Below are positions 22,880 through 33,805 of a DNA stretch of 64,000 nucleotides, piece by piece. The first letter of the stretch is position 1. Every line of letters starts with the position of its first letter. Made by a program: the position numbers and the translations under genes. The DNA is from Anastrepha obliqua (taxonomy: Eukaryota > Arthropoda > Insecta > Diptera > Tephritidae). The notes beneath the pieces were generated by a model. The model worked only from the letters and a program-made list of their open reading frames with translations, was not told where the DNA came from and did no database searches. The DNA is taken from contig NW_026562179.1 of NCBI RefSeq assembly GCF_027943255.1, positions 6,264,501 through 6,328,500 on the forward strand. Direction: 5' to 3'.

Positions 22880-22989
22880 TAGTTGTGAAATAGGTTAGGT
22901 TAGGTTAGTCTGGTTGGCAATAAGCCGGGCATAGGTCCCTAGCGATACCAGATGGAGACCGACCTCTACGAATACCGAAAGTAGACATC

Positions 22990-24151
22990 ATGTAGGATGT
23001 CAGCGCTTTTGGCGAATCCAAGCAGAGCTGGGAGATCCGCTTTTGAGATGTCCTGTAGACCTTCAAACAGTGGGGCTCCCATTCATTTTAGTCGCTTCTT
23101 TAATAATGCCGGTCAAACGCACAGAATGTGTTCTAAGTCCTTTCGCGAGAGTCTGTTTTTTGTCGTTAGTTCTACACATGACTTTTGCTGTTTTGCATGT
23201 GGTCAGATTACTCCACCTAGCTTCCACTCGCCTTTTCATGTAGTCGTCCATTTCATTGTATATTGTATCTAGCGGTTTTGGTATGTCGTTCTCTTGTTCA
23301 AAAGGTAGTCTCACCGCACTTTTTGCTATCTCATCAACTATTTCGTTCCCCATAATGCCTTTGTGACCAGGTACCCAGTAGATGCTAATGCAGCCTACTG
23401 TTTGCGGCTAGCCTTTCTATGGCCTCCCTGCTCCGTCGAACATTTTTGGACTTAATACAATATGAACGTTTTGGTTTTATTGCTGCTTGACTGCCCACGT
23501 ATATATAAATTGTTGAGTTCTTTCTTGTTCTAGTGTAGACTAGCTCCGTGACTGTCCCCACAGCAAAAACTTCCGCTTGGAAAATACTGCTGTGGTCTGG
23601 CAGCTTGATAGGCTGCCTGATCTCTAGTTTTCAGCAGTAAATACCCGCTCCTACTCCGTCTAAAGATTTAGAGCTATCTGTATAGATGTGAAAAGTTCTA
23701 TGGGCAGGCTTCATGCATTTGTGCCATCCCTCCTCTTCAATTGTAGTGCGAAACCTTCTCTCCCAATTAAAGTACGGAGTCATGTAGTCTGTGCTACCTG
23801 AGCTCCACTTTGCTATTGAGCTGTGCCCGAAGGCTCTGCAGGTGAATACTCCCGCAGCCACTAACTTCCTCGCAGAATTCGCTGCCAGGTTTTCCGCCAT
23901 AAGGTCAATAGGTGGCAATGCTGAGCATCACTTCCAACGCCGCCGTTGGAGTGGTTTTCATCGCTCCTGTTATGCACAGAGCAGCGAGTCGTTGAATCCT
24001 TTCCAGTGGCATTAAGTATGCCAGTTTTCTTGTCGTAGTGCACCATACTAAGGCCTCATACAGCAATATCGGTCTAACTACCGCCATGTAGCACCAATGC
24101 ATCAGAGAGGGTGATAGACCCCAAGTGAAGCCCAGCATTCTTTTAAATGCA
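22990..24151 (-). pseudogene. LINE ORF2 C-terminal part: RT thumb and RNase H
   Basis: From the mariner junction, FKRMLGFTWGLSPSLMHW and LIYEALVWCTT-like thumb sequences (23905-24150) lead to IQRLAALCITGAMKTTPTAA. The RNase H domain starts HIYTDSSKSLDGVGAGIYC (about 23631-23690; catalytic Asp in YTDSS). It ends with MGNEIVDEIAKSAV (about 23310-23353), the His/Asp region. Several frame changes occur. Confidence 0.75.
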
Positions 24152-24153
24152 TA

Positions 24154-25089
24154 ACTTCTGCTCAAATATGAACGAGAAGTTATCAATAAAACGGTCCGCG
24201 GATGCCATATGGCAAAAATAATTTTTTTGTTTTTTGGTAGGACTGTTATAAGCTTACATGGCAAATTTCAGCGTGATATGTCACATAGTTTGTTTTCTGT
24301 GCTACTGTAAACAAGTCAAGCCCGAGCGTGTTCTTCGAATTCTCTTTTATGACTTCAATTGTCTCAAAATGTTTTCCACGGAGCGGCAACTTGAGCTTGG
24401 AAAACAGGAAAAAGTCACATAGAGCCATATCAGGCGAATACGGTGCTTGCGGAACGATATTAACATTATTTTTGTTCAAATAATCGCGAACAAGACGTGA
24501 TGTGTGAGCTGGTGCATTATCGTTATGCAAGAACCATGACTTGTTGCCCCACAATTCCTTCCTTTTAAGACGAATGTTCTCGCGCAAACGCTTTAAAACG
24601 TCTAAATAATATTCAGCGTTAACCGATCGGCCTTGCGGAAGGAATTCCGAGTGCACCACACCTTCGTAATCGAAAAAAAAACAGTCAGCATAACCTTAAT
24701 TTTTGAGCGACTTTGGCGTGGTGTTTTGGGTTGATGTACGGCCCTCTTTGAACGATTTGTATCACTGGAAAACACGTGCACGCGATAGAGTAGAGTCCCC
24801 ATAGGTTGTCTGCAACATTTTTAAGGCGTCTGAAGCCGAAATTTTGTTGGAATAACAAAATTTCAAACAAATTCTTTGTTCAACTTGAATTTTCATCGTT
24901 AAATTCGAAGAACACACTCGAACTTGACTTGTTTACAGTAGCACAGAAAACAAACTATGTGAAATACCAAGCTGAAATTTGCCATGTAAGCTTATAACAG
25001 TCCTACCAAAAAATGAAAAATTTATTTTTGCCATATGTCATCCGCGGACCGTTTTATTGATAACTTCTCGTTCATATTTGAGTAGAAGG
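24154..25089 (-). mobile_element. mariner with about 188-bp inverted ends, nested in LINE
   Basis: TA flanks both sides (24152-24153 and 25090-25091). The first about 188 bases (24154-24341) and last about 188 (24902-25089) are inverted copies with few differences, far longer than the usual mariner ends of about 30 bp. The inverted copy includes the 3' coding end of the transposase, which is therefore present on both strands (24246-24345 minus; 24900-24997 plus). The LINE frame continues across the insertion when one TA is counted, confirming the boundaries. Confidence 0.85.
24246..24897 (-). pseudogene. mariner transposase with internal deletion
   Basis: Starts MKIQVEQRICLKFCYSNKIS (20 residues) with the HTH region (ALKMLQTTYGDSTLSRARVF) and one stop in FQ*YKSF. 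After RTSTQNTTPKSLKN the sequence jumps to VMLTVFF and GVVHSEFLPQGRSVNAEYYL. The intervening stretch with the first catalytic Asp is gone. The second and third Asp blocks remain: FLHNDNAPAHTS and QAPYSPDMALCDFFLF (proline/alanine context altered). Deletion and shift make it inactive. Confidence 0.85.
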
Positions 25090-25091
25090 TA

Positions 25092-26250
25092 CAACGCATT
25101 ACTGGCCTTTTTCACCCTTTCCCCAACATTGTGCTTCCACAGCAATTTACTGTCTAGTATTACTCCGAGGTACCTTGCATGATCTTTGAGAAATAGTTCG
25201 TTGTTGCCTAGCTTCGGGAGGTTCCACGTCGGGACCTTGTACTTCCTGGTACAAAGTACCATGTCCGTTTTTCTAGCGTTTATCCCTGGCCCTGCGCGAG
25301 ATGTCCATTGGTGTATCGTTTTAAGTGTGTTATTCATCACATAACTGATGGTGTCCAGGTATTTTCCAGTAACTACTATAGCTATGTCATCTGCATATGT
25401 CACTAGTTTTGGTGCCTCTCCGTCAAATTTCTTGGGCAGTTCATTTGCTACAAGTAATCGTAATAGCGGCGATAGTACCCCACCTTGCGGAGTGCCTCTG
25501 CATGCATATTTGGTGACGCTCGTGTCGTTCCATTCGGCTCTTATCTTCCTGCTAGCTAATAGCTGCCTTATCCATAGATAAATCGCGGGTTGCATATTAA
25601 GTGACTCTATACTATTTAAAATAGCATCTTTCGTCACGTTGTTAAAGGCCCCTGATATATCTAGGAATACTCCTAGAGCATACTCCTTATATTCTAACGC
25701 CTTTTCAGTACAGTTTAGTAGAAGTGAGTGAAGTGCAGTTTCAGTAGATCTGCCTTTATTGTAGGCGTGCTGCGCCTGTATACTTTTAGTAGATCCTTAT
25801 GCTCCCTCCAACAGAACTCATTGTCAGCAACTTTGGCTAACCTATAGAATTCATGTACCCTACGCCTTTGTGCTCCTAATTCCTTGTTCCACCAAGGAGG
25901 CTTCACCTTGCGTCTATTACGTGTTGGGGGGCAGAATCTTTTGAAGGTTTTGACGAGAGTAGTTGCAAACAATTCAACCCATTTCTCAGTTGCGACGTGT
26001 GACCTGTATTTCCGGGGTATCATTGGTTTTTTTGATAGTATATCCCTATACAAGTCCCAGTTCGTATTCTTAGGATTTCTAAAGGATATACGTTTATTTT
26101 TTTAGCGGAATATAACCTGAAAGCTTATGTATCTGTGATCAGAGAATGCGGGCCTACTCAACACTGCCCATTCCTGCACCATAACATGCTTGCTTGTGTA
26201 AAGTATTAAATCAAATACATTCTTCGATTTTGGTCCAAAATATGCAGCTG
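25092..26250 (-). pseudogene. LINE ORF2 N-terminal part: endonuclease tail and RT
   Basis: The 25038-25637 frame has the RT core: GTPQGGVLSPLLRLL, then LVTYADDIAIVVTG (YADD catalytic pair) and HARYLGVILDSKLLW. Upstream (25715-26053) is the endonuclease-to-RT linker, including VKPPWWNKELGAQRRRVHEF. The two frames are separated by a shift near 25700. Weak endonuclease sequence continues to about 26250 before a deletion junction with ORF1. Confidence 0.8.
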
Positions 26251-26383
26251 TTTTACCAGCTTTCGAAGTTCTATCTGTGGTGCTTCTTCATCATGTGGCA
26301 TATAGCAAGACCCAAAGAGTAACGTCGCCGACCATTTTTTATCTCCTCTCTGGCCCAAACCAAGCGTTCCTCCTCTCGCTTCA

Positions 26384-26668
26384 TTAGGTTGGACTTGCTG
26401 CCAAATCGGTCACAAACTTTGACCGCGGCCTTGTATCGAGCTTTGGCCTGTTCTTGCTATCCGAAGCAGTACCATTGGACCCAGCCGGAGAACGCAGAAG
26501 AGCCTCTTCCTCAGTTGTGTTAGTGCCCCAGACGCTTTCGTGGTCCGAGTCTTCGTGGACAACGGCCCCTCCGCGATGAAGTTTGTGTTTGGAAGTAGCA
26601 TTACGACCACTGTAACCTGCTCCCGTTGCAGTGGAAATTTTGTTGTTTGAGTTGTTATTGGTATTCAT
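26384..26668 (-). pseudogene. LINE ORF1 start, truncated by deletion
   Basis: A 94-residue frame begins MNTNNNSNNKISTATGAGYS. It is a low-complexity, Asn/Ser/Thr-rich N-terminus with acidic DSDHESVWG and basic segments, as in many LINE ORF1 proteins. No zinc knuckles remain. It joins abruptly near 26390 to sequence from the endonuclease region, so a large internal deletion removed the rest of ORF1. Confidence 0.55.
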
Positions 26669-27116
26669 CTTTTTCGTACGACCACCTGCTCGACGAGGCG
26701 AGCGGAGTGGTATATTTAAATAAAGGGGAATTCAAACGGTCCATCACGGCAGCGCCCCATGCCGTGGCAAGGCCACAGTTACTTTCTAAGACGGCCCGGT
26801 GTTAGGAAGGCGCCGTTGAAATACAGCCGGTTTGATGAACCCTCTGGCTGCAAACCATCCAATGACTAGCCAATCCCCATATGGAGCTTCCCTCTTAGTT
26901 CGTGTTGGGCTGGTCCCCATAATATGGGGGTCAGACCACCACTTAAGCCTTATCCCCGCGGCAAGGAGACCAACACGATGAGGTAGTTGTGAAATAAAAT
27001 TTTGAACAAATTTTGCGCAGTAATATCACACATTGTTATACATATTAGGTAAACTTTCAAAGTGAAAATTCTCAATGGTTATATAGCTTATAATTGTATA
27101 TTTTTTATGGACGACG

Positions 27117-28330
27117 ATGTATTAACTGGCAGTGATTTTGATTTAGAAGAAGAATATTTTCTAAATGATAGTGATTCCGAGACTGAATCAGACGACAGTC
27201 TATCTCCTATTGCAAAAAAAGACCACGAATAAATGTGATGTATGATTTGGAAGAATCGGAAAGTGAAGATGAAGTACTTCGATCAATGTGCAATCTATAA
27301 TTGAAGATACCAGAAGTAGCATTATGTAGGCAGAAGTGGAAAGAGATCCTCCAGTTTTTGAATTTCGAGGGAAGAATCAAGGCTTGAATCTTCCGGGAAA
27401 ATTAAGAACTCCAGGCGAACTAATTGACATATTCATTTCTGATGAATTTATTTAGTACGCTGCAGAAATAACAGAGCGGAAAGGGATACTGAGAAAATCG
27501 TCAAGATCTCATCATTGGGAAGCCGCTAATCGCGGAGAAATGCAAAAATTCTGGGCATTGCTTCTTCACATGGGATGCATAAATCTGCCTACCAATGCAC
27601 ATTATTGGAATAAAAGCCATTTTTATAAGTTGCCACTTTGAAGAACTCATATGTTTCCAAAAATTATTACGGTTTTTGCACTTTTCGAATAGCACAAACC
27701 ACGAAAATATTATAGTAAGCTACAAAAGATCGAACCGATTGATAACAATTGTAATATCGTGATGAATTTTGTATATAATCCTGGCAAAGATCTAGTCATT
27801 GATGAGTCTTTCGTATTATGGCGTGGCCGTCTTCACTTTCGGCAATATATAAAAAATAAAAAAAAATTAATTTAGCATAAAATTATATGAATTATGTGAA
27901 TCGCAGGGTATGATACTACGAATACAAATTTATTGCGGAAAATCTGAGATTCGGTCAGACCAGCGGAATCGCAGTATATCAGTTGTGCTTGCTTTACCTT
28001 ATGCACGGCTTTCTAAATATTGGTCATGTTTTGTATATGGACAATTTTTACAACTCCGTATCGCTGACAAAAGAGTTAACATTGTGCTCGACATATATTT
28101 GTGGAACTTTACGATCAAATCGTAAAGGTCAAATGAAAACTGAAGAAGGGCGAGTAGAGTTGGAAGCGATCCGAATCAGTCGTTGTTTGTAAGTGGAGAG
28201 ATAAAAGATACGTACTTACCATATCAAATTTGCACAAAACTGAGATGTTTGAAGTTGCTAACCGAAATAGGCAAGCCCCCATCACACCCAATTTTGTAAG
28301 GGATTACATAAGAGGTATGACAGTGTAGGC
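27117..28330 (+). pseudogene. piggyBac-type transposase
   Basis: Starts MDDDVLTGSDFDLEEEYFLN, the acidic N-terminus usual in piggyBac transposases. The DDE domain is recognisable piecewise: LRTPGELIDIFISDEFI, then MQKFWALLLHMGCINLP and KDLVIDESFVLWRGRLHFRQ (catalytic Asp in VIDES). Later blocks are LYELCESQGMILRIQIYCGK and GHVLYMDNFYNS (second catalytic Asp). The reading frame is interrupted by at least four stops and two shifts. The C-terminal Cys-rich region is not found, because a LINE fragment begins at about 28337. TTAA-flanked ends were not located. Confidence 0.8.
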
Positions 28331-28336
28331 CGTTCG

Positions 28337-29084
28337 GATCAAAACTTCTTCTTCTTCTTAATTGGCGCGATAAGCGCTTAAGCGATTTTAGCCGAGTTTA
28401 ACAAAGCGCGCCAGTCGTTTCTTTCTCGTGCTAAGTGGCGCCAATTGGACACACTAAGTGAAGCCAAGTCCTTCTCCACCTGATCTTTCCAACGCAGAGG
28501 AGGCCTTCCTCTTCCTCTACTACCACCAGCTGATACCGCATAGAATACTTTCAGAGTTAGAGCGTTTTGATCCATTCTGACGACATGACACAGCTAACGT
28601 AGCCGCTGGATCTTTATTCGCTGGGCTATGTGTATGTCATCGTTCCATCGCATGAGATATTCGCCGTTGCCAAGTGCAAAGGTCCAAAAATCTTACCCAG
28701 AATCTTTCTCTCAAATACTGCAAGCGTTGGTTCATCGGATGTTGTCATCGTCCAAGCTCCTGCGCGATACGTTAGGACGGGCATGATGAGGGTCTTGTAG
28801 AGTGTTAGTTTTGTTCGTGGAGAGAGGACTTTACTGCTCAGTTGCCTACTTAGTCCAAAGTAGCACTTGTTAGCAAGAGAGATTCTACGTTGGATTTCAA
28901 GGCTGACATTGTTATCGGTGTTGATGCTTGTTCCTAAGTATACGAAGTCTTGTACAACCTCGAAATCATAGCTGTCAACAATGGCGTGGGTGGCGATACA
29001 CAAGTGCGCCGATTGTTTGTTTGATGACAGTAGGTACTTCGTTTTGTCCTCGTTCATCACCAGAACCATTTTGTTGCAATACAA
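28337..29084 (-). pseudogene. RTE-like LINE, RT C-terminal part
   Basis: The 28626-29084 frame gives KTKYLLSSNKQSAH, FVYLGTSINTDNNVSLEIQR, LYKTLIMPVLTYRAGAW and FERKILGKIFGP, a thumb/C-terminal pattern common to RTE-like insect LINEs. A second frame (28378-28575) ends with GSRGRGRPPLRWKDQVEKDL (20 residues), the usual C-terminal continuation. The segment between the two is short of expected, so a deletion separates them. It is 5'-truncated and inactive. It terminates the preceding piggyBac remnant. Confidence 0.7.
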
Positions 29085-29089
29085 TTTTT

Positions 29090-29759
29090 TTATAAATATA
29101 CGTTAAAGTTGATTATTGCGTAAATGATCATTCTCTATAGAAATAAAGTATTATTTTTGTTGTATTTTTTCAAGTTTTTCACATATTTATATTTATGTTT
29201 GTGGCCACAAAAAATTTGCTAATTCAGAAGCCTGTATGTTATAAGCTTAATTGAAAACATTTCCGCCAACTCTTTAGCCGACTTCCCTTGAAATAATTAA
29301 AATAAACTAACTTAATCAAATTTTCATTAATTCGTTTGCCCGGCATTGCTAAACTGATTGAAATGTTCACTCTTAAAAGCATCAGTCATACTAAATGTGT
29401 GCCAGAAACGTATGATTATAACACGCGTTTATTTGCGTTCACAATAAAAGTACCGTTAGCTAGCCTCAGTTTTACTTCAAGTTGTGTTTGCATTTGCAAA
29501 GAATTAATTGACAATGCAATATATGTCGAATTGTAGTGTCGCTTCTTTATTTTAATGTTATATTTTGGTTTTTGTACATGTTGTACGTAAAACTTTTGAA
29601 GAATATATCCTTTAATAAAATGAAAAAATGGGCTAATAAAGACATAAATAAAGCGTGAATCGAAAAATGAGTTTATACATGTTTTTTATTTTGCAAAGAA
29701 TAAATTGGCATACTGTACATATGTAAGGCAATCAAAACGGAAATATATACATATAAAAA
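29090..29759. other. No gene recognised
   Basis: AT-rich sequence. Open frames are short and lack motifs. Confidence 0.45.
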
Positions 29760-30490
29760 AATGCAAAAACAATTATGCTCTCAGGCCTATGTAGGTGTGT
29801 ATGTATATATACCCACTTCAAGTCCTAGCATGCATACATATATACAACTACGTACTCAACTTCCTACAAAATAATTGTATTCATGTGTACCTACAATGTA
29901 GGTCCTACATCCATGCACGTTCATACATACATGCATACATGCGCTCCCTTCTTGCTTCCCTGTACTTTTGTCTACCGGCAGACGGTATTCCGAATATTGT
30001 ACTTACAAAAACAAAATAGTTTCATAGGTGTCAAATCAGCAGCAAGCGCAACGCGAAGGCCGCTTTGCCACCACGCATTCCAAAATATTCTAGAACAAAA
30101 CAAAAACACATGCCTCAACATGCGTATGTCGTCTAAAGCCAAAATCTAACCCTAGTGACTACAAAAACAAAATACATTCGTATGCGCAGTCGCAGCGGCC
30201 ATGATTCGTTTAGTCGAGACGGCGCTGAACAGTTTAAAATATTATATGGTACAAAAACAAAAAAATTAATTCATAAGTTCGAGCTCATATTTTTAAGAGG
30301 AAAGTACTTTCATTCATAAAACGAGCCCCCCATATGCCAATTTTCGTGACCATTCGAAAATAGTCAATATTCCAATTCGCGTAAAATTATTTGCCTATAT
30401 TTGGTAAATCTTGGATTTTTGTGAAGTCTGTGGCCACGGCTCCGTGTATATGTATGCCCCCTTACATGTATGTAAATATGTATGTGTTCT
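29760..30490 (+). repeat. Left arm of large inverted-repeat structure
   Basis: Matches 33110-33805 in reverse complement with moderate divergence and small gaps. Shared landmarks: the GAATACAATTATTTTGTAGG region, GCGCTCCCTTCTTGCTTCC, TCGCAGCGGCCATGATT, and CATTCGAAAATAGTCAATAT. A third, partial copy lies at about 41015-41267. TACATA-type microsatellite runs make up the outer part. Confidence 0.75.
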
Positions 30491-32588
30491 AATTGTTCGA
30501 TAGCCGCAGCTGCTGTGAGTCAAATGTTCGCAAAAGCTACAGTAAGACGCACAAAACAGCAACTAGAAGCTTATAAAAATATTCTGTCCTGTACATTTCA
30601 ATACTTGGAAAAATTTTGAATCCATTATTTTTGGTATATAAGTACTAAATTATTATATTCCCTTACGTATATGGTTCTCCAATTGATAAAAAGTGCACAA
30701 AAACATGTGCATATAGCAGCAAAGTAATAAACTTACTCTAAAACAAAAGTGCAGCTTATTTGTAGGCTACTGTGCACACATTCAGCCTTCGGATGAAGCC
30801 CAAAGTACCAAACATTAAATATTAAAGAAATCACTTCTGTGAGTTGTATTGATGTGCAGTATTGTTCATAACAACAGAGACCGAAACCTCAAATTTTTAA
30901 ACTAAAATTTTTCAATCAAAATGTACTTTTTATTTCAAAGCTTTAACACATATCTTTCGACTTTAATATTATATAAGTATTCATATACCAAATAATAACG
31001 TTACACTATCTAAGTATATTATGGGGCAATTTTTTTTACACATCATAACTCATAATTTTCGGCACAATGCTGTGCATTTGAATGTGCGCGGATTCCTTTT
31101 TAGCATTTTTAGCAAATCGTGTGCGACCAACGGCATAGGTGTTGTACAGAGAACGTTAATGTATAGAGAAGTCTCACGAGCTACGAATAGTGTGAATTGT
31201 CAAAAATGAAGTCTGACAACGAATCTTTTTCACCTCGCTTAACTCGACAGCGGGGAACTTCTTAACACAGCTGATTACAGTGAATTATGTGCAAGCAGAG
31301 AATGTTAATGCAATGAGAAGGAGCAAATGTTAAATGAGCTTTTTTCGAGTACTAATTTGTAGATTCATATTAAGAAATTTTAAAACTCAACTTTCCTCAC
31401 TAGTGGGAGATTGCAGATATTTACCACGTAAGTGGAGGGTTTCTATATTTACTTACCACGCTAGGACAGGAATTCAGATTTTTTCTGCGTTTACCACACT
31501 ACTAAGGAATTTCATAAGATTTTTCGCCACACTACTAAGGAAATCGACTTATTTCATACCCACAGCGAAGCGAATAAATTTGCGATTAAGAAGGCCGCGC
31601 AGCAGTTAATTTGTGGTGCAGAAGCTAAAGTCGACGGAATTATTCGTTTTGGTTTTTGGCACGTATTTAATTCAGGTTCAAGTCCTGAAGTCATATTTTT
31701 TTCCTTGCACATTTTTTTTACAATTCAAACCAGGAAAGTTTGGTAAAATTTTTGAGTTTATTTTAATTAAAATTTCTTTAAAATACTGTTTTTTTTTGTA
31801 TTTCATAAATGGAAATTTCTTTTCGGTATTAAATAGTTCATACTGGATATGACCTGATTTTTATATAAATCAATCAAAACAGAAAATATGTACATATGTC
31901 TTTAATCTCTTTCATCAAATCCAAATTATATTGATGAGAAAATATCATTATAATTTCCGTCCAGAAAGCGAAACGCGCATACACACATACATATGCATAT
32001 AATTACGCATACAAACTTTCAACTAACGCAGAATATGTGCATATAAAACTGCGAATCGAATAAATGAGTGATTTAGAAAAGTTCATTAGTAATTACAGTT
32101 TAGCGCAATCGTGAAAGACGTGTTGTGTATGCAGTACATCGTCCCATGCTTGACTCAGGTTCAAGTCCTGTACACAGTTTTTTGTTCGATATTTTTATTT
32201 AATTTGGTTTAATTAGAATTGATTTAAAATAGTGTATTCAGGTTTTTCTAATACCTGTTGTTTAGAAATTTATTTTCTATACAACATTATTCATACTTCT
32301 TTTGAATTGATTTATATGTAAAACAGCCATAAAGGCAATCATATGAATATGCATTCCTATATTTAATCTCTTTAGTCAAGTAAGTACATACACATATTGA
32401 TGAGAAAATGTTCTAATATCCATGAATGCATCCAGAAAGCCAAACGCGCATACACGCATATGTATATAAATATATATAAATACATATTATATATATGTAC
32501 CAGCCTTCAACGAACGCAAAATGTATGCATATAAAAAACAACAACTGCGACCGCCTTCTTGTCCGTCAGTGAAAAGATGGGATATGTA
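30491..32588. other. Interior of the inverted-repeat structure
   Basis: No transposase or other coding domain found. About 31600-32060 and 32090-32550 form an imperfect direct repeat offset by about 480 bp. Each unit contains the string CAGGTTCAAGTCCTG (31674 and 32157), followed by a T-rich stretch and an AATCTCTTT...TGATGAGAAAAT block. The string resembles a tRNA B box but no full tRNA fold is evident. Confidence 0.5.
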
Positions 32589-32590
32589 TA

Positions 32591-33008
32591 CCCTATGAGC
32601 AAAAAGAACCGGGAAGGTGATGTTGACTGTTTCCTTCGATTGCCAAGGCATAGTCCACCATGAATACCTTCCATCGTGCCAGACAGTCAATAGAGAATAT
32701 TATTTATCCGTTTTGAAACCTTAGAGAGATGCTGTGTGTTGCAAACCGCCGGAAATGTGGACAAACAATTCTTGGATTTTGCGTGATCATAACGCGCCAT
32801 CGCGCCGATCAAAAAGATCAAAGAGAATACGACGAAGGAGCTGAAGGCCATGTCGGCCTACCGGGGCTGTTTGGAGGACTGGGTTAAGCGTTGGCACATG
32901 TGTGTTGCTTCAGACGGGTCATATTTTGAAGGAGATAATATAAATTTGCCTGAAATTTAACTCTGTTATGTTTTATTTAAACATTCCCGGTACTTTTTGA
33001 TCAGAGGG
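32591..33008 (+). mobile_element. mariner deletion derivative, 418 bp
   Basis: Flanked by TA on both sides (32589-32590, 33009-33010) with roughly 27-bp inverted ends starting CCCTATGAGC and CCCTCTGATC (23 of 27 match by my count). The interior encodes a short mariner scrap, YYLSVLKPLREM, preceded by a region like VMLTVSFDCQGIVHHEYLP. All catalytic blocks are missing or scrambled, so it could move only with help from another copy. Confidence 0.75.
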
Positions 33009-33109
33009 TACATATATGCGGCTTTGCGGACAGAAATGTGTGATTCGCTGAATTTGTTCAAGGAATCTATGTAAGTCGCATTAACTCGCGACTGTCGAAC
33101 AGTTAGAAG

Positions 33110-33805
33110 ACATATTTACATACATATAAGGGTGCATACATATATACGGAGCCGCGGCCACTCGACATGACAAAAATTCAAGATTTATCAAATATTGGCA
33201 AATAATTCCACGCGAAATATTCCAATATTGACTATTTTCGAATGGTCGCGAAAATTGACATATGGGCGGTTCGTTTTATGAATGAAATTGAAATATGAGC
33301 TCGAACTTATGCATGAACTTTTTGTTTTTGTTCTAAATTGTTCAGCGCCGTCGCTGATAGAATCATGGCCGCTGCGACTGCGTCTACGAATGTATTTTGT
33401 TTTTGTAGTCGCTAGGCTTAGATTTTAGCTTCGGGCGACATGCGCATGTGAGGTATGTGTTTTTGTTGTGTTCTAGAACATTTTAGAATGTGTGGTGGCA
33501 AAGCGGCCATCGCGTTGCGTTTGCTGTTGCTTTTGCGTCTATCAAAGTACATATCGTGTTTTTGTAAGTACAATATTAGGAATATCTACTGGTGAAAGAC
33601 AAAAGTACACGGAAGCAAGAAGGGAGCGCTGTGCTCGCGCATATATGCATGAATGTATGAACGTGCATGGATGTAGTAACATATGAATACAATTATTTTG
33701 TAGGAAGTTTAGAAGGGAAGTAGGTATATATGTATGTATATATTCTAGGACATAAAGTGGGTATATATACATACATAGAGCAGAATTGTTTTTGCACTTG
33801 TTAGG
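33110..33805 (-). repeat. Right arm of large inverted-repeat structure
   Basis: Inverted counterpart of 29760-30490. The arms differ by frequent substitutions and indels, so this is an old structure. Confidence 0.75.

Larger units (their letters stand above)
22893..26983 (-). mobile_element. LINE with C-terminal RNase H (R1/LOA/I-like), internally deleted
   Basis: The same 13 bases, TAGTTGTGAAATA, occur at 22880-22892 and 26984-26996, marking a target-site duplication. The 3' end (left) has a (CCTAA)n-like tail, seen on plus as GGTTAGGTTAGGTTAG. The 5' end (right) holds about 300 bp of GC-rich leader (26669-26983) and then the start of ORF1. The order RT, thumb, RNase H runs right to left. 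A mariner (24154-25089) splits the RT and most of ORF1 plus the 5' endonuclease is missing. The clade is uncertain; LINEs with RNase H include R1, LOA and I groups. Confidence 0.8.

Noticed and set aside
22893..22912. Internal telomere (TTAGG-like) array
   Set aside because: Only about three units, and it forms the 3' tail of a LINE bounded by a 13-bp duplication.
31021..31852. Several 60-90-residue open frames
   Set aside because: Low-complexity, Phe-rich translations of AT-rich DNA with no motif; they lie inside a repeat structure.
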